Shown here: positions 13,368-20,628 of the stretch, piece after piece
Layout of the letters: each line of letters begins with the position of its first letter
Numbering within the stretch: position 1 is the first letter of the stretch
Assembly: GCA_959596505.1 (NCBI GenBank)
Contig: CAUFWM010000027.1
Location: 1-21,288, forward strand
DNA: 21,288 nt
Direction of reading: 5' to 3'
Source of the DNA: an uncultured Collinsella sp.
Lineage (GTDB): Bacteria > Actinomycetota > Coriobacteriia > Coriobacteriales > Coriobacteriaceae
Notes under the pieces: model-generated
What the model saw: the letters and a program-made list of their open reading frames with translations, nothing else
Told to the model about the DNA's origin: nothing
The model's database searches: none
Made by a program: the position numbers and the translations under genes

Positions 13368-13500
13368 GGCTGGTTCCTCCTTTATGTAGACGACCATGCA
13401 AAGAAGGGACAACCGAGGAGGCAGGTTACTGATGCGGGCTCCCGCACGCCCATGACTACCCGACGGGCTTTTTTTCATCTCCGATGCCCGCATTGCAGCA
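13368..13500 (-). promoter_or_regulatory. Probable yjdF riboswitch (copy 2), detached from yjdF
   Basis: Near-copy of 7591-7726, keeping CCCGTCGGGTAGTC, the TGCGGG-AG-CCCGCA hairpin (here a full 6 bp), CAGTAACCTGCCTCC, GTTGTCCCTTC and the AAAGGAGG ribosome site; compensatory differences in the hairpin support conserved structure. The homology continues only four codons past the ATG at 13367. It is either a relic or controls the unknown frame behind it. Confidence 0.65.
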
Positions 13501-13611
13501 TGAACGAATGTGCCTCGACATCTCTGCTGGCATGGTACGACTGGGATCGCACCTCGACGCATCCTTGCGCATACTGCCTTCCAGGTTTCGAAACCGGGAA
13601 GGAGAGTGTAT

Positions 13612-13779
13612 GTGAGCGACGATATCGGCGCCGATTCGACGCTCGAGAGGGAGATTGCGCCGATTCTATCCATCGGGGATGCATTCCCGAAGATTCTCAT
13701 CACTCGCACGAGGCATGAGCCCCATACCCGGGAGGGCGTGCTCGTGCTGAATTTCGCGAGGTGGCTGCTTGGCGGGTAG
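13612..13779 (+). pseudogene. C-terminal fragment of a DUF4143-type AAA ATPase
   Basis: The 55-codon frame VSDDIGADSTLEREIAPILSIG..DAFPKILITRTRH...EGVLVLNFARWLLGG carries the characteristic C-terminal end of ATP-binding proteins with an AAA plus DUF4143 domain (family: DAYPKILVART.H...EGI.IVDLARWLL). The Walker A and B parts, normally about 350 residues upstream, are missing. A GGAAGGAG lies 7 nt before GTG 13612, probably by chance. It is a remnant left by recombination in this decayed region. Confidence 0.75.
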
Positions 13780-13913
13780 GGTTCTGAACGTCGCATTGGG
13801 ATATCGCGCGACAGGGCACGCAGGGCTGTTTGTGCCCGCACGGGAAACGCCGTCGCCATGCGGGCGGCCTGTCGTGTCCGATTAGCCTTTTGCTAAACAG
13901 GCTTACGCCAACT

Positions 13914-14304
13914 CATGGGCAAGCCACCTGAGACTATTCACTTTGCTTATCGTTGACAAAGACCTGTGGCCTGCGGTTTTGTGAACGGCTCGTAAGCCAC
14001 CCGCGTCGACTCACTTACTGTTGAAGCTGGTGGCTTGCAGGCTCAAAGGCGGTTGAGTTTCAAAACGGGCGTTTTCGGCGATATCGAGCCTCCAAAGGCG
14101 GCTCTCCGTGCCCCTTGGGACAAAAATAAAAACTCAAAGCCCTGAGTTTGAAAAAAGTTTTTTGAGGTTGTCCCAACTTTTGTCCCCGAAGCCGACGAAA
14201 CGCGACATCGCGTCATTCGGCGGCACGCGTTCCGTGTCGATGCCGAAAACTGGGTGTAACTGGAATGACGGGACGGCAGAACCGACGCCATCGAGTGGGA
14301 GTAG
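13914..14304. repeat. Interspersed repeat, body unit (copy 4)
   Basis: Homologous to 5803-6190 and 9167-9556. GCAAGCCACC (13919-13928) pairs perfectly with GGTGGCTTGC (14029-14038). TTGGGACAA (14115-14123) pairs with TTGTCCCAA (14168-14176), enclosing an AAACTCA/TGAGTTT hairpin. A one-base difference in the AAAAAAGTTTTTT run shifts every frame relative to copy 3. It precedes the second, deleted toxin locus, as copy 2 precedes the first. Confidence 0.8.
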
Positions 14305-14349
14305 CCGAGGGTCTAAAACGGCACGTCACAAAAGGTAGTGAATAGCAAT

Positions 14350-14383
14350 GAAGCCCCAGGTAGAATTGGCTATCTGGGGCTTC
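14350..14383 (+). terminator. Hairpin, likely intrinsic terminator
   Basis: GAAGCCCCAGGTAG (14350-14363) pairs with CTATCTGGGGCTTC (14370-14383) with one G-U pair and a 6-nt loop, followed by TTCATGT. The U-tract is weak. It lies in the 260-bp stretch unique to this copy of the module. Confidence 0.55.
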
Positions 14384-14571
14384 TTCATGTAACGCCGCGA
14401 TGCGCTCCATAACGCTCTATTTGGGGAATTTAGTTCAGGCAATGAAGACGGGCGCTTGAACGCAGAAAGGACGGCACGAGGCCCACTTGAATCCACGGCA
14501 CTTATCCGCATTATCGTTGCCCCAATGCCCTCTGCATCAAGCGAGGTCGGCGGTTAAGTAACGGCTCGGCG

Positions 14572-14728
14572 AGTGTTATTTCGAGAGCTACGCGCATCTA
14601 AGGCGAGTTTTCGTGGTAAAAACTACTTGCCGGAAGCCGCGGCTTTCAGAGTACGGCTTACGTGCACGTTTAACCTCCGTGGGCGACGGGGTGCCGCAAG
14701 GCGTAGAGTATCGCTCACCTGTAGGGGC
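14572..14728 (+). repeat. Conserved leader of the ToxN-like locus (copy 2)
   Basis: About 90 percent identical to 6310-6468, including the AAGCCGCGGCTT palindrome and second CGGCTT. It is kept although the toxin N-terminus it served is deleted. Confidence 0.65.
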
Positions 14729-14910
14729 AGCGCCGCTTCAGGACCGAGGGCTCGGCCTACTACGAGACACTCCAGCACATCATCGACGGCAATACCAAGC
14801 GCATTGTCTCCGAGTGCCAGGCATACCTCGATCGCTACGAGCGCGAGGGAAGGCCTCGCTTTGCCGTCGACATCGACCGCATCGTGGGGCTGCTGGAGGG
14901 CGAGAAGTAG
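14729..14910 (+). pseudogene. 3' fragment of a ToxN-like toxin gene (deleted copy)
   Basis: Homologous to 6780-6962: the frame RRFRTEGSAYYETLQHIIDG...YLDRYEREGRPRFAVDIDR to TAG 14908-14910 is about 90 percent identical to the intact C-terminus. Relative to copy 1, about 310 bp (6469-6779) are missing, so TGTAGGGG of the leader joins CAGCGCCGCTTC directly; CAGCG occurs at both ends in copy 1, fitting deletion through a short repeat. The start, the RPC-IVVV strand and the IHYIKMFPI part are gone. Homology to copy 1 continues downstream to about 15047. It cannot make an active toxin. Confidence 0.8.
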
Positions 14911-15048
14911 AGCACCTCGGCTCAGTCTCGAGCCGTGCGGAGTCGCTCCGCATTTTGAACGCCGCGCGCCCCAAATACCCGAGAAACAGGCCATGAGGTG
15001 CGGCGGCGCACTCGTGCCTGCGCGCAGCCATCTCCATCAGCGTCTACG

Positions 15049-15384
15049 GTGCGCTACAACATCGCGGGCAAACCGCCTGACAAGCCGAGCATTCTGATCG
15101 TTCCGTCTATGAGCTACGTTGCCGTGCGGGGCAAGGGCGATCCCAATGCCGAAGGCGGCGCGTAGCAGAACGCGTTGCCGCTGCTCTACGGCGTTGCCTA
15201 TACCATAAAGATGTCGAAGAAGGGCCTGCGGGAAATCGAAGGCTATTTCGACTTCGTCGTGCCGCCGCTCGAGGGCTTCTGGTGGCAAGACCGCGCCGAT
15301 GGCGAGATCGATTACACGAGGAAAGACGACTTCAACTTTATCTCGTGCATCCGCCTGCCCGATTTCGTCACTTGCGATAGTTAG
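15049..15384 (+). pseudogene. GyrI-like small-molecule-binding protein, nonsense and truncated
   Basis: The frame KPSILIVPSMSYVAVRGKGDPN followed by LPLLYGVAYTIKMSKKGL, IEGYFDFVVPPLEGFWW and DYTRKDDFNFISCIRLPDFV is the N-terminal half of GyrI-like (SOUL/AraC effector-type) proteins. An in-frame TAG at 15163-15165 stands where the family has an aromatic residue (A-Y-Q context). The C-terminal half after PDFV, normally about 90 residues, is absent, ending at TAG 15382-15384. The 5' end abuts the end of the duplicated toxin segment. The full protein would bind hydrophobic ligands or gyrase; this copy is dead. Confidence 0.8.
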
Positions 15385-15389
15385 TGGTC

Positions 15390-15429
15390 GGGGACGTTCT
15401 TTAACGACTAGTCATTTAAGAACGATCCC
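15390..15429. repeat. REP-like palindrome
   Basis: GGGACGTTCTT (15391-15401) and AAGAACGATCCC (15418-15429) pair with one bulge around GACTAGTC (15406-15413), itself palindromic. GGGGACGTTCTT...AAGAACG ends are typical of REP-type hairpins tied to RAYT/IS200-like transposases. No transposase gene is visible here. It sits 5 bp after the GyrI-like remnant. Confidence 0.6.
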
Positions 15430-15633
15430 AATGACTATGCTGCTTGCCTTCGTTATCTGACGACCTGGACGGCAAGTGCGCTCAACTGGATAAGAAAAAG
15501 CCGGGGAAAACGTCCCTGGCACTTGGAAGCCTTGCTTGCGGAAAACCAATTATTTTTAAATCATGGGCTGTGCGAAAAGGCAAGTACATGAAACGATCGC
15601 TCCAATGGCGAAGCCCCAGCCTGCGCGCCAGCC

Positions 15634-15722
15634 CATAGGCAAGCCACCTGAGACCACTCACTTTGCTCACCGCTGACGAAGACTTGCGACCTGGGGTTTG
15701 CGAGCTGCTCACAGAACCCATG
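15634..15722. repeat. Interspersed repeat, 5' fragment (copy 5)
   Basis: GGCAAGCCACCTGAGACCACTCACTTTGC and the following GACCTGGGGTTTGCGAGC match the first 90 bp of the copies at 5803 and 13914; the rest is missing. The 205 bp before it (15430-15633) contain no gene I can support. Confidence 0.65.
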
Positions 15723-15729
15723 TTGCATA

Positions 15730-16278
15730 TCAAGCTTTAGACTGACTCAGCCAATCACTTCTCGTCAGGCAAGTGATCTGTTCTGTACGGATGTCGTCCA
15801 TCAGCTCACAGCAGACGTCCTTACGGGTGTGGTGCCAAATAAAGCCGCATTTTTCCTGAACGCGTTTCGATTTCTCGTTCCCGTCGAAGTATCCGCACCA
15901 GATTTTGTCCAGTTTCAAGTCCTCGAAACCATGGCGGACGAGCTCTCGAACCGCCTCCGGTATCAGCCCCTTGCCCCAGAACGGGACGCCGATCCAGTAG
16001 CCTATTTCTCCCTCAGTGTCCGGGATTTCCTTGTCGGACCGCGCGCCGATCATCAACCCTATGCTTCCAATGGCCCTGTTGTCTTCCTTCAGACAAACGG
16101 CGTACGTCTCCGGCGCGGAAAACACGGTGCGGATGATTTCGGCGCTGTCGTCAACGCTCGAGTGAGGCGGCCAGCCGGCAATCGGCCCCACCCTGTCGTC
16201 CTTCGCGTATCTGTACAGGTCCTCTGCGTCCGTTTCGGCCCATGGGCGCAGTATCAGCCGCTCAGTTGCCAGTTGCAT
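15730..16278 (-). CDS. RimJ/RimL-type GNAT N-acetyltransferase
   Basis: The preferred start is ATG 16278 (MQLATERLILRPW), 6 nt after GGAG; in-frame ATGs at 16284 and 16290 are alternatives. The 182-aa protein has the Acetyltransf_3 pattern: ATERLILRPWAETDAEDLYRYA at the start, AIGSIGLM, GEIGYWIGVPFWGKGLIPEAVREL (the acetyl-CoA-binding Q/RxxGxG/A region, here WGKGLIPEA), and NEKSKRVQEKCGF near the end. It transfers acetyl from acetyl-CoA to an amino group, on a protein N-terminus, antibiotic or small molecule; the substrate is not evident. It stands alone with no operon partners; 240 bp upstream (16279-16520) hold only a 12-bp palindrome at 16491-16502. Confidence 0.85.
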   Translation of the reverse strand: MQLATERLILRPWAETDAEDLYRYAKDDRVGPIAGWPPHSSVDDSAEIIRTVFSAPETYAVCLKEDNRAIGSIGLMIGARSDKEIPDTEGEIGYWIGVPFWGKGLIPEAVRELVRHGFEDLKLDKIWCGYFDGNEKSKRVQEKCGFIWHHTRKDVCCELMDDIRTEQITCLTRSDWLSQSKA

Positions 16279-16520
16279 ATCCATCTCCATCGACTACTTT
16301 CGATTGATGCTCAGTGCCCATTGTATTCGCTACGATTAAACTCGGCACAGGGGATACTGGTTTTCCGTGCGAAAACGCTCATGCCGCTAAATTGAGCGAC
16401 CGCCTGTACTGCAGCGGGATCATCCGCCCGAGCGATCCCCTAATCCGTCGCCCGTTGCGCCAATCGGCAGAAGCCACGCGTGGACGCTAATCGCTCGAGC
16501 GAATCGTCGTCGGTTTCCGT

Positions 16521-17429
16521 TTAACGATTTCTTTTTCCGCTATTATCTGACCCTCGGACTTCCTCGTGATAGAAGTAGTCCACGATCACCGGATGCCCCT
16601 GGGGGACTCTGCCATAAGGCATTTCGTTGTCCACAAAGGGGCAATCGTACTTCTTGGCCATTTCCTCGGCTTTTACTTCAAGTGCTTCAAAATAGCTACG
16701 GTTGCGCTTGTTATAGATCTCATCGTAAAGCGGTACGAGATCGGGATGTTTCTCGGCGATATAATCCAGGATCGCTTTTTTGAAACCACCCCGAAGATTG
16801 AGATTTTCGAGCCAAAACAAATCGCACCGATCCTTTACTCGCTCAAAAATCATCTCAAAATCCGTGATGCCGGGAAATACCGGGGACACGAAGCAGACCG
16901 TACGGATACCTTCGTCATACACCTGCTTCATAGCAGCGATACGACGCTCGATGCTCGACGCGGAGTCCATATCGTTCTTGAAGTTCTCATCCAGCGTGTT
17001 GATCGACCATGAAACGGTCACTCGTCCAAGCCTCTTCAGCAGATCGATGTCCCGTACCACAAGATCGGACTTTGTGCAGATCAGAATATCTGCATCGCTG
17101 CCAATCAGCTGCTCCAGGAGTTTCCTGGTATTCCCGAATCGCTCCTCCTGTGGATTGTAGCCATCCGTCACAGAACCGATAACCACCCGCTGTCCAGCGT
17201 ATTTCTTCGGATTCTTGATTTCCGGCCAATGCTTCACATCAAGAAAGGTGCCCCATTCCTCCTTGTGTCCGGTAAAGCGCTTCATAAAGGAGGCATAGCA
17301 ATACTTGCAGGCATGCGTGCAGCCTACATAGGGATTGACCGAGTAGCCGCCTACCGGCAGGCTGGACTTGGTCATGATGTTCTTTGCTTCCACCTCATTG
17401 ATGAGGATTCCATCGATCACTTCCGCCAT
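16521..17429 (-). CDS. Radical SAM protein, SPL-like (mobile-pair protein A type)
   Basis: ATG 17429 (MAEVIDGILINEVEAKNIM) is 10 nt after GGAGG and lies inside the end of the upstream gene (13-nt overlap). The 302-aa protein has the radical SAM cluster motif CTHACKYCY (C37, C41, C44), which binds a 4Fe-4S cluster, followed by RVVIGSVTDGYNPQEE, ILICTKSDLVVRDIDLL and VTVSWSINTLDE, as in spore photoproduct lyase-like proteins. The adjacent gene is a second radical SAM protein; the two match the 'radical SAM mobile pair' A and B families. Their substrate is unknown. The C-terminus (VDNEMPYGRVPQGHPVIVDYFYHEE) is typical of the A member. Confidence 0.8.
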   Translation of the reverse strand: MAEVIDGILINEVEAKNIMTKSSLPVGGYSVNPYVGCTHACKYCYASFMKRFTGHKEEWGTFLDVKHWPEIKNPKKYAGQRVVIGSVTDGYNPQEERFGNTRKLLEQLIGSDADILICTKSDLVVRDIDLLKRLGRVTVSWSINTLDENFKNDMDSASSIERRIAAMKQVYDEGIRTVCFVSPVFPGITDFEMIFERVKDRCDLFWLENLNLRGGFKKAILDYIAEKHPDLVPLYDEIYNKRNRSYFEALEVKAEEMAKKYDCPFVDNEMPYGRVPQGHPVIVDYFYHEEVRGSDNSGKRNR

Positions 17430-18106
17430 GTTCTCTGCACCTCCAGCACTCTTTCGAATTCTTCCGGCAATTCCTGAATCATGTTTTCGTCCCCTATGAC
17501 AGAGACGAGGTCTTCCTTCATAAACATTGGAATGCCAAGCGCGTGCGCCTGGTCCGTCAAAGACCATGCCCACTCCGGTTCCGTATGAACCTTCCTGCTC
17601 TGCGCCCCGGTCATGGTACCGACGACGATCCAGTTGATTCCGGAAAGGTCGACCGTACCGGGATCGTCGAATAGCGGCTCAAAAGTAACGAAGAAGTGAT
17701 TTGCTTTGACGTTTTTCCGAAGGGCGTCGATACGCCACAGCTCCGCTTTCCTCGTCACCGTAACGCCGAACCATGCGTTTTCCAGGTCGGTATCTAAATC
17801 CAGCAAATCGGGTCTCTTGGTCAGGAACAGGAACTGATGCTGTGGATTCTCATGGATCTTTGCAAATACCTCGTCTCGCCATTCCAGCTTCCACCCGGAG
17901 AGATCGCTCATGCCGGTAAGGAGAAAGTTCTGCGGGCGTTTCTTTTCCATCATCTTGAGCTTGCTCGGGAAGAACGCAGGATCAGCGAAGTCGTCAATCA
18001 TATGCCAACGTTTTACATTGTTACGGGCATAGCAATATGGACACCCCACCGTGCAGCCGATGACGATATTCATATTCTGAATCTGATTTTTGATGCAGAT
18101 GCTCAT
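17417..18106 (-). CDS. DUF5131/Gp37-Gp68-type radical SAM protein (mobile-pair protein B type)
   Basis: The start ATG 18106 overlaps the preceding stop (ATGA), and the end overlaps the next gene by 13 nt. The 229-aa protein has a Cx3Cx2C cluster motif (GCTVGCPYCYARN, C18, C22, C25), then FFPSKLKMM, FLLTGMSDLSGW, FLFLTKRPDLLDL, WFGVTVT and NWIVVGTMTGAQSRKVHTEP; this set is diagnostic of DUF5131 (phage Gp37/Gp68) proteins. These are predicted radical SAM enzymes of unknown substrate found on phages and mobile elements. Translation coupling on both sides shows it works with the neighbours. The pair is shorter than typical phage Gp37/68 (about 240-280), matching the 'mobile pair B' form. Confidence 0.8.
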   Translation of the reverse strand: MSICIKNQIQNMNIVIGCTVGCPYCYARNNVKRWHMIDDFADPAFFPSKLKMMEKKRPQNFLLTGMSDLSGWKLEWRDEVFAKIHENPQHQFLFLTKRPDLLDLDTDLENAWFGVTVTRKAELWRIDALRKNVKANHFFVTFEPLFDDPGTVDLSGINWIVVGTMTGAQSRKVHTEPEWAWSLTDQAHALGIPMFMKEDLVSVIGDENMIQELPEEFERVLEVQRTWRK

Positions 18107-18303
18107 AACGCCTGCCTACCTGCCTCTCCCGTAAACACGCAATCAGCCTCCCCCACCTTGCGGGCAAAAGCCTCGATATCTTGCTTGCAAGCAGCAGGCT
18201 CGCAATCGCTCAAATCGTATGACGTGCCGCCGTTTCGATAGACGGCCCGATGGGAAAACGATCGGCTGACAAGCCCGATGCCGAGCTTCTCGCACAGGGT
18301 CAT
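18103..18303 (-). CDS. Small conserved-looking protein heading the radical SAM operon
   Basis: ATG 18303 is 6 nt after GGGAG, the frame runs 66 codons, and its TGA overlaps the next ATG. The protein (MTLCEKLGIGLVSRSFSHRA...) has three Cys residues in spaced positions (DCEPAACKQD, ADCVFTG) and no membrane segment. I do not recognise it. As the first gene of a translationally coupled operon it may be a substrate peptide, a regulator or an accessory factor for the two radical SAM enzymes. Its Cys-rich second half would suit metal binding or modification, but this is only inference. Confidence 0.55.
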   Translation of the reverse strand: MTLCEKLGIGLVSRSFSHRAVYRNGGTSYDLSDCEPAACKQDIEAFARKVGEADCVFTGEAGRQAL

Positions 18304-18320
18304 CCGTGCTCCCTTTCAGC

Positions 18321-18408
18321 TATAAAAAACAGGTGTCTATAAACAGTATCCTTGTTGATTTTCGCAGGGGCAATGAACAAACGCGTGCACCTGTCGATAA
18401 ACGAACAG
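18321..18408. promoter_or_regulatory. Divergent promoter/operator region between radical SAM operon and tetR
   Basis: An AT-rich divergent intergenic region. TGTCTATAAACAG (18334-18346) recurs as TGTCGATAAAC with a later ACAG (18392-18408), and CAGGTG (18330-18335) faces CACCTG (18388-18393). Paired elements of this sort are plausible TetR operators controlling both directions; the -10-like TATAGA and TATAAA boxes lie inside them. Confidence 0.45.
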
Positions 18409-18446
18409 CTACTGGACATTGTCAAACGACTCAGATTGGAGAGGCG

Positions 18447-19007
18447 ATGGGAGAAACCAAGATCGACCGCCGGCGGCGCTACACCCTCTCGGTCATACAG
18501 GAGGCGTTCTTCGCGCTGCTGGCCGAGGTCGGCTTCGCAAAGATGACGGTGGCGGACATCTGCCGCCGCGCCGAGATCAACCGGGGAACGTTCTATCTGC
18601 ATTACGAGGATAAGTACGCGCTGCTCGATGCGCTTATCGACGAGGCATTGGCAGCGGCTCCCCCGCTTGAGGGGGTTGAATCGGCAACGCTTTGCCAGCG
18701 TCCGCCGGCAGACGACGATTATCGCCTGCTTTATTCGGACAGCGACGCATACGCTCGCGTAGCCCAGCGCGTCATAGAACGCGGAGCGGAGCAGATGGTT
18801 CCCTGGGTCATGGAGAAAACAGGGCTTTCACGCGAAGACGCCTTCCTGCTCTTCGTCCACAACGTCCAGGGCAATCTGGCCGTCAACCGCCTGCTCGGCT
18901 GGAGACGAAGCCCCGAGTTCGCCCATGCCCAGGAGCTGCTCAACGCCTATTCCGAAGGGGGATTACTGGCGGTATCCGCTCTTCGCGATTCCGATAACCC
19001 ATCGTGA
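18447..19007 (+). CDS. TetR/AcrR-family transcriptional regulator
   Basis: ATG 18447 is 5 nt after GGAG and gives 186 aa (an ATG in the same frame further up lacks a site). Residues 10-55 hold the TetR DNA-binding domain: YTLSVIQEAFFALLAEVGFAKMTVADICRRAEINRGTFYLHYEDKYALLDALI, with the typical TV.DI...AG/E.N.GTFY.HY..K recognition-helix pattern. The C-terminal ligand-binding region is helical and unspecific. It is transcribed away from the radical SAM operon and toward the sirtuin genes, so it probably represses the former and itself through the shared operator region. The inducing ligand is unknown. Confidence 0.85.
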   Translation: MGETKIDRRRRYTLSVIQEAFFALLAEVGFAKMTVADICRRAEINRGTFYLHYEDKYALLDALIDEALAAAPPLEGVESATLCQRPPADDDYRLLYSDSDAYARVAQRVIERGAEQMVPWVMEKTGLSREDAFLLFVHNVQGNLAVNRLLGWRRSPEFAHAQELLNAYSEGGLLAVSALRDSDNPS

Positions 19008-19025
19008 CCTGCGATTCAGGAATAC

Positions 19026-19055
19026 CAGCCTCCGAGCCCTCTCGTTCGGAGGCTG
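19026..19055. terminator. Hairpin between convergent tetR and sirtuin genes
   Basis: CAGCCTCCGA (19026-19035) and TCGGAGGCTG (19046-19055) form a perfect 10-bp stem with a 10-nt loop. There is no strong T-tract, but it is placed where both convergent transcripts end. Confidence 0.55.
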
Positions 19056-19090
19056 CGGCTAAAACCTCATTGCGCGTCTACCGCTCCGCG

Positions 19091-19939
19091 TTACTCGCCA
19101 TCTGCTCGCGCCGCCGAGAGCAGCGTGCTCAAATCGGCCTGAATCGCCTCTGCCTTGCTTCCAAGCTGCAGCGGAGCCGAGTCGCCCGAGATATTTACGC
19201 TCAACAGGTGCGCATCCGGCAGCTTTGAGGTCATGCTCCAGAACGGGAGCGTGATGATGCCAGGGGTCATCTCGCCCACGCCAAGCTCCAGCAACAGCAC
19301 GCGGCAATCGCTGCGCTCGCGCACGAAGCGCTCGTATCGTCCGAGGCTCTCGCGCCACGCCGCGCCCTGCAGAAATGTGTCGTCGCGCACCCACGGTACA
19401 AGCTGCCAGCCGCAGTGCGGGCATCGGGGGACATCCTCGCTGCGGATCTCGAATCCCGCCATGCCCGCTAGCATGCGCTCGACGTAGGGGCTCGCGTCGA
19501 AGAGCTCGTCGCAGCATGGCTGCTTACATTGAAGGTACGCAAAGCTTCCCTGATAGTTGCAGATTCTCTCGGCGGGAAACGTCTTCTCGACCTGGGCGTC
19601 CACATTGGTGCTCAGGATGAAGTAGTCCTTATGGCCGATGAGGGACCGCAGGTCGAGATAGGGCTGTGAGGCAGGCTCGCGCAGCATGAAATCGATGTAT
19701 CGCGCGTAGTAGGCCCATTGCTGCTCGAGGCTGGGGTAGAGGTAGTAGAAGCCGTCGAAAAGGCTCTTGAAGCCAAAGGCCTGCTGCCAGTCCTCCATTC
19801 CGGCGCGCGTCATGCCTGCGCGGTTGTAATGGTTGAACCCGGCGGCGCTCGACATGCCCGAGCCGATGCCGACGATGATGGCGTCGGCATCGTCGATAAG
19901 ACTTCGAAGCCTCATCACTTCTCTTTCTAGGGACGGCAT
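19091..19939 (-). CDS. SirTM-like (class M) Sir2 protein
   Basis: The 282-aa protein has the NAD-binding GIGSGMSSAAGFN (24-36), STNVDAQ with N112, then YQG (Q130) where classical deacetylases have the catalytic His; a Gln here is the SirTM feature. A zinc ribbon follows: C138, C142/C143, C173, C176 (LQCKQPCC...VPRCPHC). FGFKSLFDGFYYLYP, EQQWAYYARYI and ELGVGEMTPGIITLPFW also match SirTM. Studied SirTMs mono-ADP-ribosylate a lipoylated GcvH-like protein rather than deacetylate. The start overlaps the end of the preceding sirtuin gene by 13 nt, so it is last in an operon of three. No macrodomain, GcvH-L or LplA gene is visible; they may lie to the right. Confidence 0.85.
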   Translation of the reverse strand: MPSLEREVMRLRSLIDDADAIIVGIGSGMSSAAGFNHYNRAGMTRAGMEDWQQAFGFKSLFDGFYYLYPSLEQQWAYYARYIDFMLREPASQPYLDLRSLIGHKDYFILSTNVDAQVEKTFPAERICNYQGSFAYLQCKQPCCDELFDASPYVERMLAGMAGFEIRSEDVPRCPHCGWQLVPWVRDDTFLQGAAWRESLGRYERFVRERSDCRVLLLELGVGEMTPGIITLPFWSMTSKLPDAHLLSVNISGDSAPLQLGSKAEAIQADLSTLLSAARADGE

Positions 19940-20625
19940 CGGGCGATCTCCTCGAAAGCCGGGGCCATACCGCCGTCAACGAGAATCGTCTCGCACGAGG
20001 CGTCGGGCGCCATGGCCTGGCTGTAATTGAACACGATGTAGGTGACGTGCTCGCAGGCGCTCGCGACCTGGGCGAGCATGCGCTTTATGATGCCGTTGCG
20101 CAGCCCCACGCCAAGTTCGAGGATGGCGACCCTGCCGTTGCGATGGGTGCGCACGAGGCACTCGAGCTCCTCGAGCTGGGCTGTGGCGAGGGCGTCTGGA
20201 TGAGCGAGACGCATTTCGTCGACCGATGTGTGTATGCTCCCCTCCGTTTCGAGCACGCGGTTCTCATTGAACCCAGCGCGCGCGAAGTGCCCGTCGATAT
20301 TACACGTGATCACGAAGGTGTCGGCGTGCTCCGTAAGATGCCGAAGCCCGTTCATGAGCGGGCTGGGCTTATATTCGAGATACTCCTTTTGATGGAGCCG
20401 CTCGGCCCATCGGCGTCGTACGCCGGCATCCGGGGAGGCGAGTCCTTGCAGTATGCAGCCGATGCCGTCTGCCTGGGCGAGATCGCCGTACGCCTCCCAG
20501 AAATGGGCATCGGCGCAGAAGAGGTTGAGCCCCTCTGCCATGTCGAGTCCGTTGCTAGCGCCGATGATGACAAGATCCGCCTCGGAAAGTGCCTTGCCTA
20601 TGCGAACTGCTTTCGCCGTCTCCAT
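19927..20625 (-). CDS. Reduced Sir2-like protein lacking the zinc ribbon
   Basis: ATG 20625 is 6 nt after GGGAGG and only 3 nt after the previous gene's stop. The 232-aa protein keeps a nucleotide-binding region (IIGASNGLDMAEGLNLF), a TCNIDGHFARAGF motif with the catalytic Asn, and AILELGVGLRNGIIK. At the SirTM Gln position it has Glu (ETEGSIH), and the whole Cys4 zinc-ribbon segment is absent, with VDEMR...ELECLVRTH in its place. It is shorter than its neighbours by about 50 residues. It could be a catalytically altered partner, a regulatory subunit or an NAD-binding decoy. Its coding quality and tight operon spacing argue against decay. Confidence 0.75.
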   Translation of the reverse strand: METAKAVRIGKALSEADLVIIGASNGLDMAEGLNLFCADAHFWEAYGDLAQADGIGCILQGLASPDAGVRRRWAERLHQKEYLEYKPSPLMNGLRHLTEHADTFVITCNIDGHFARAGFNENRVLETEGSIHTSVDEMRLAHPDALATAQLEELECLVRTHRNGRVAILELGVGLRNGIIKRMLAQVASACEHVTYIVFNYSQAMAPDASCETILVDGGMAPAFEEIARCRP

Positions 20626-20628
20626 GCG

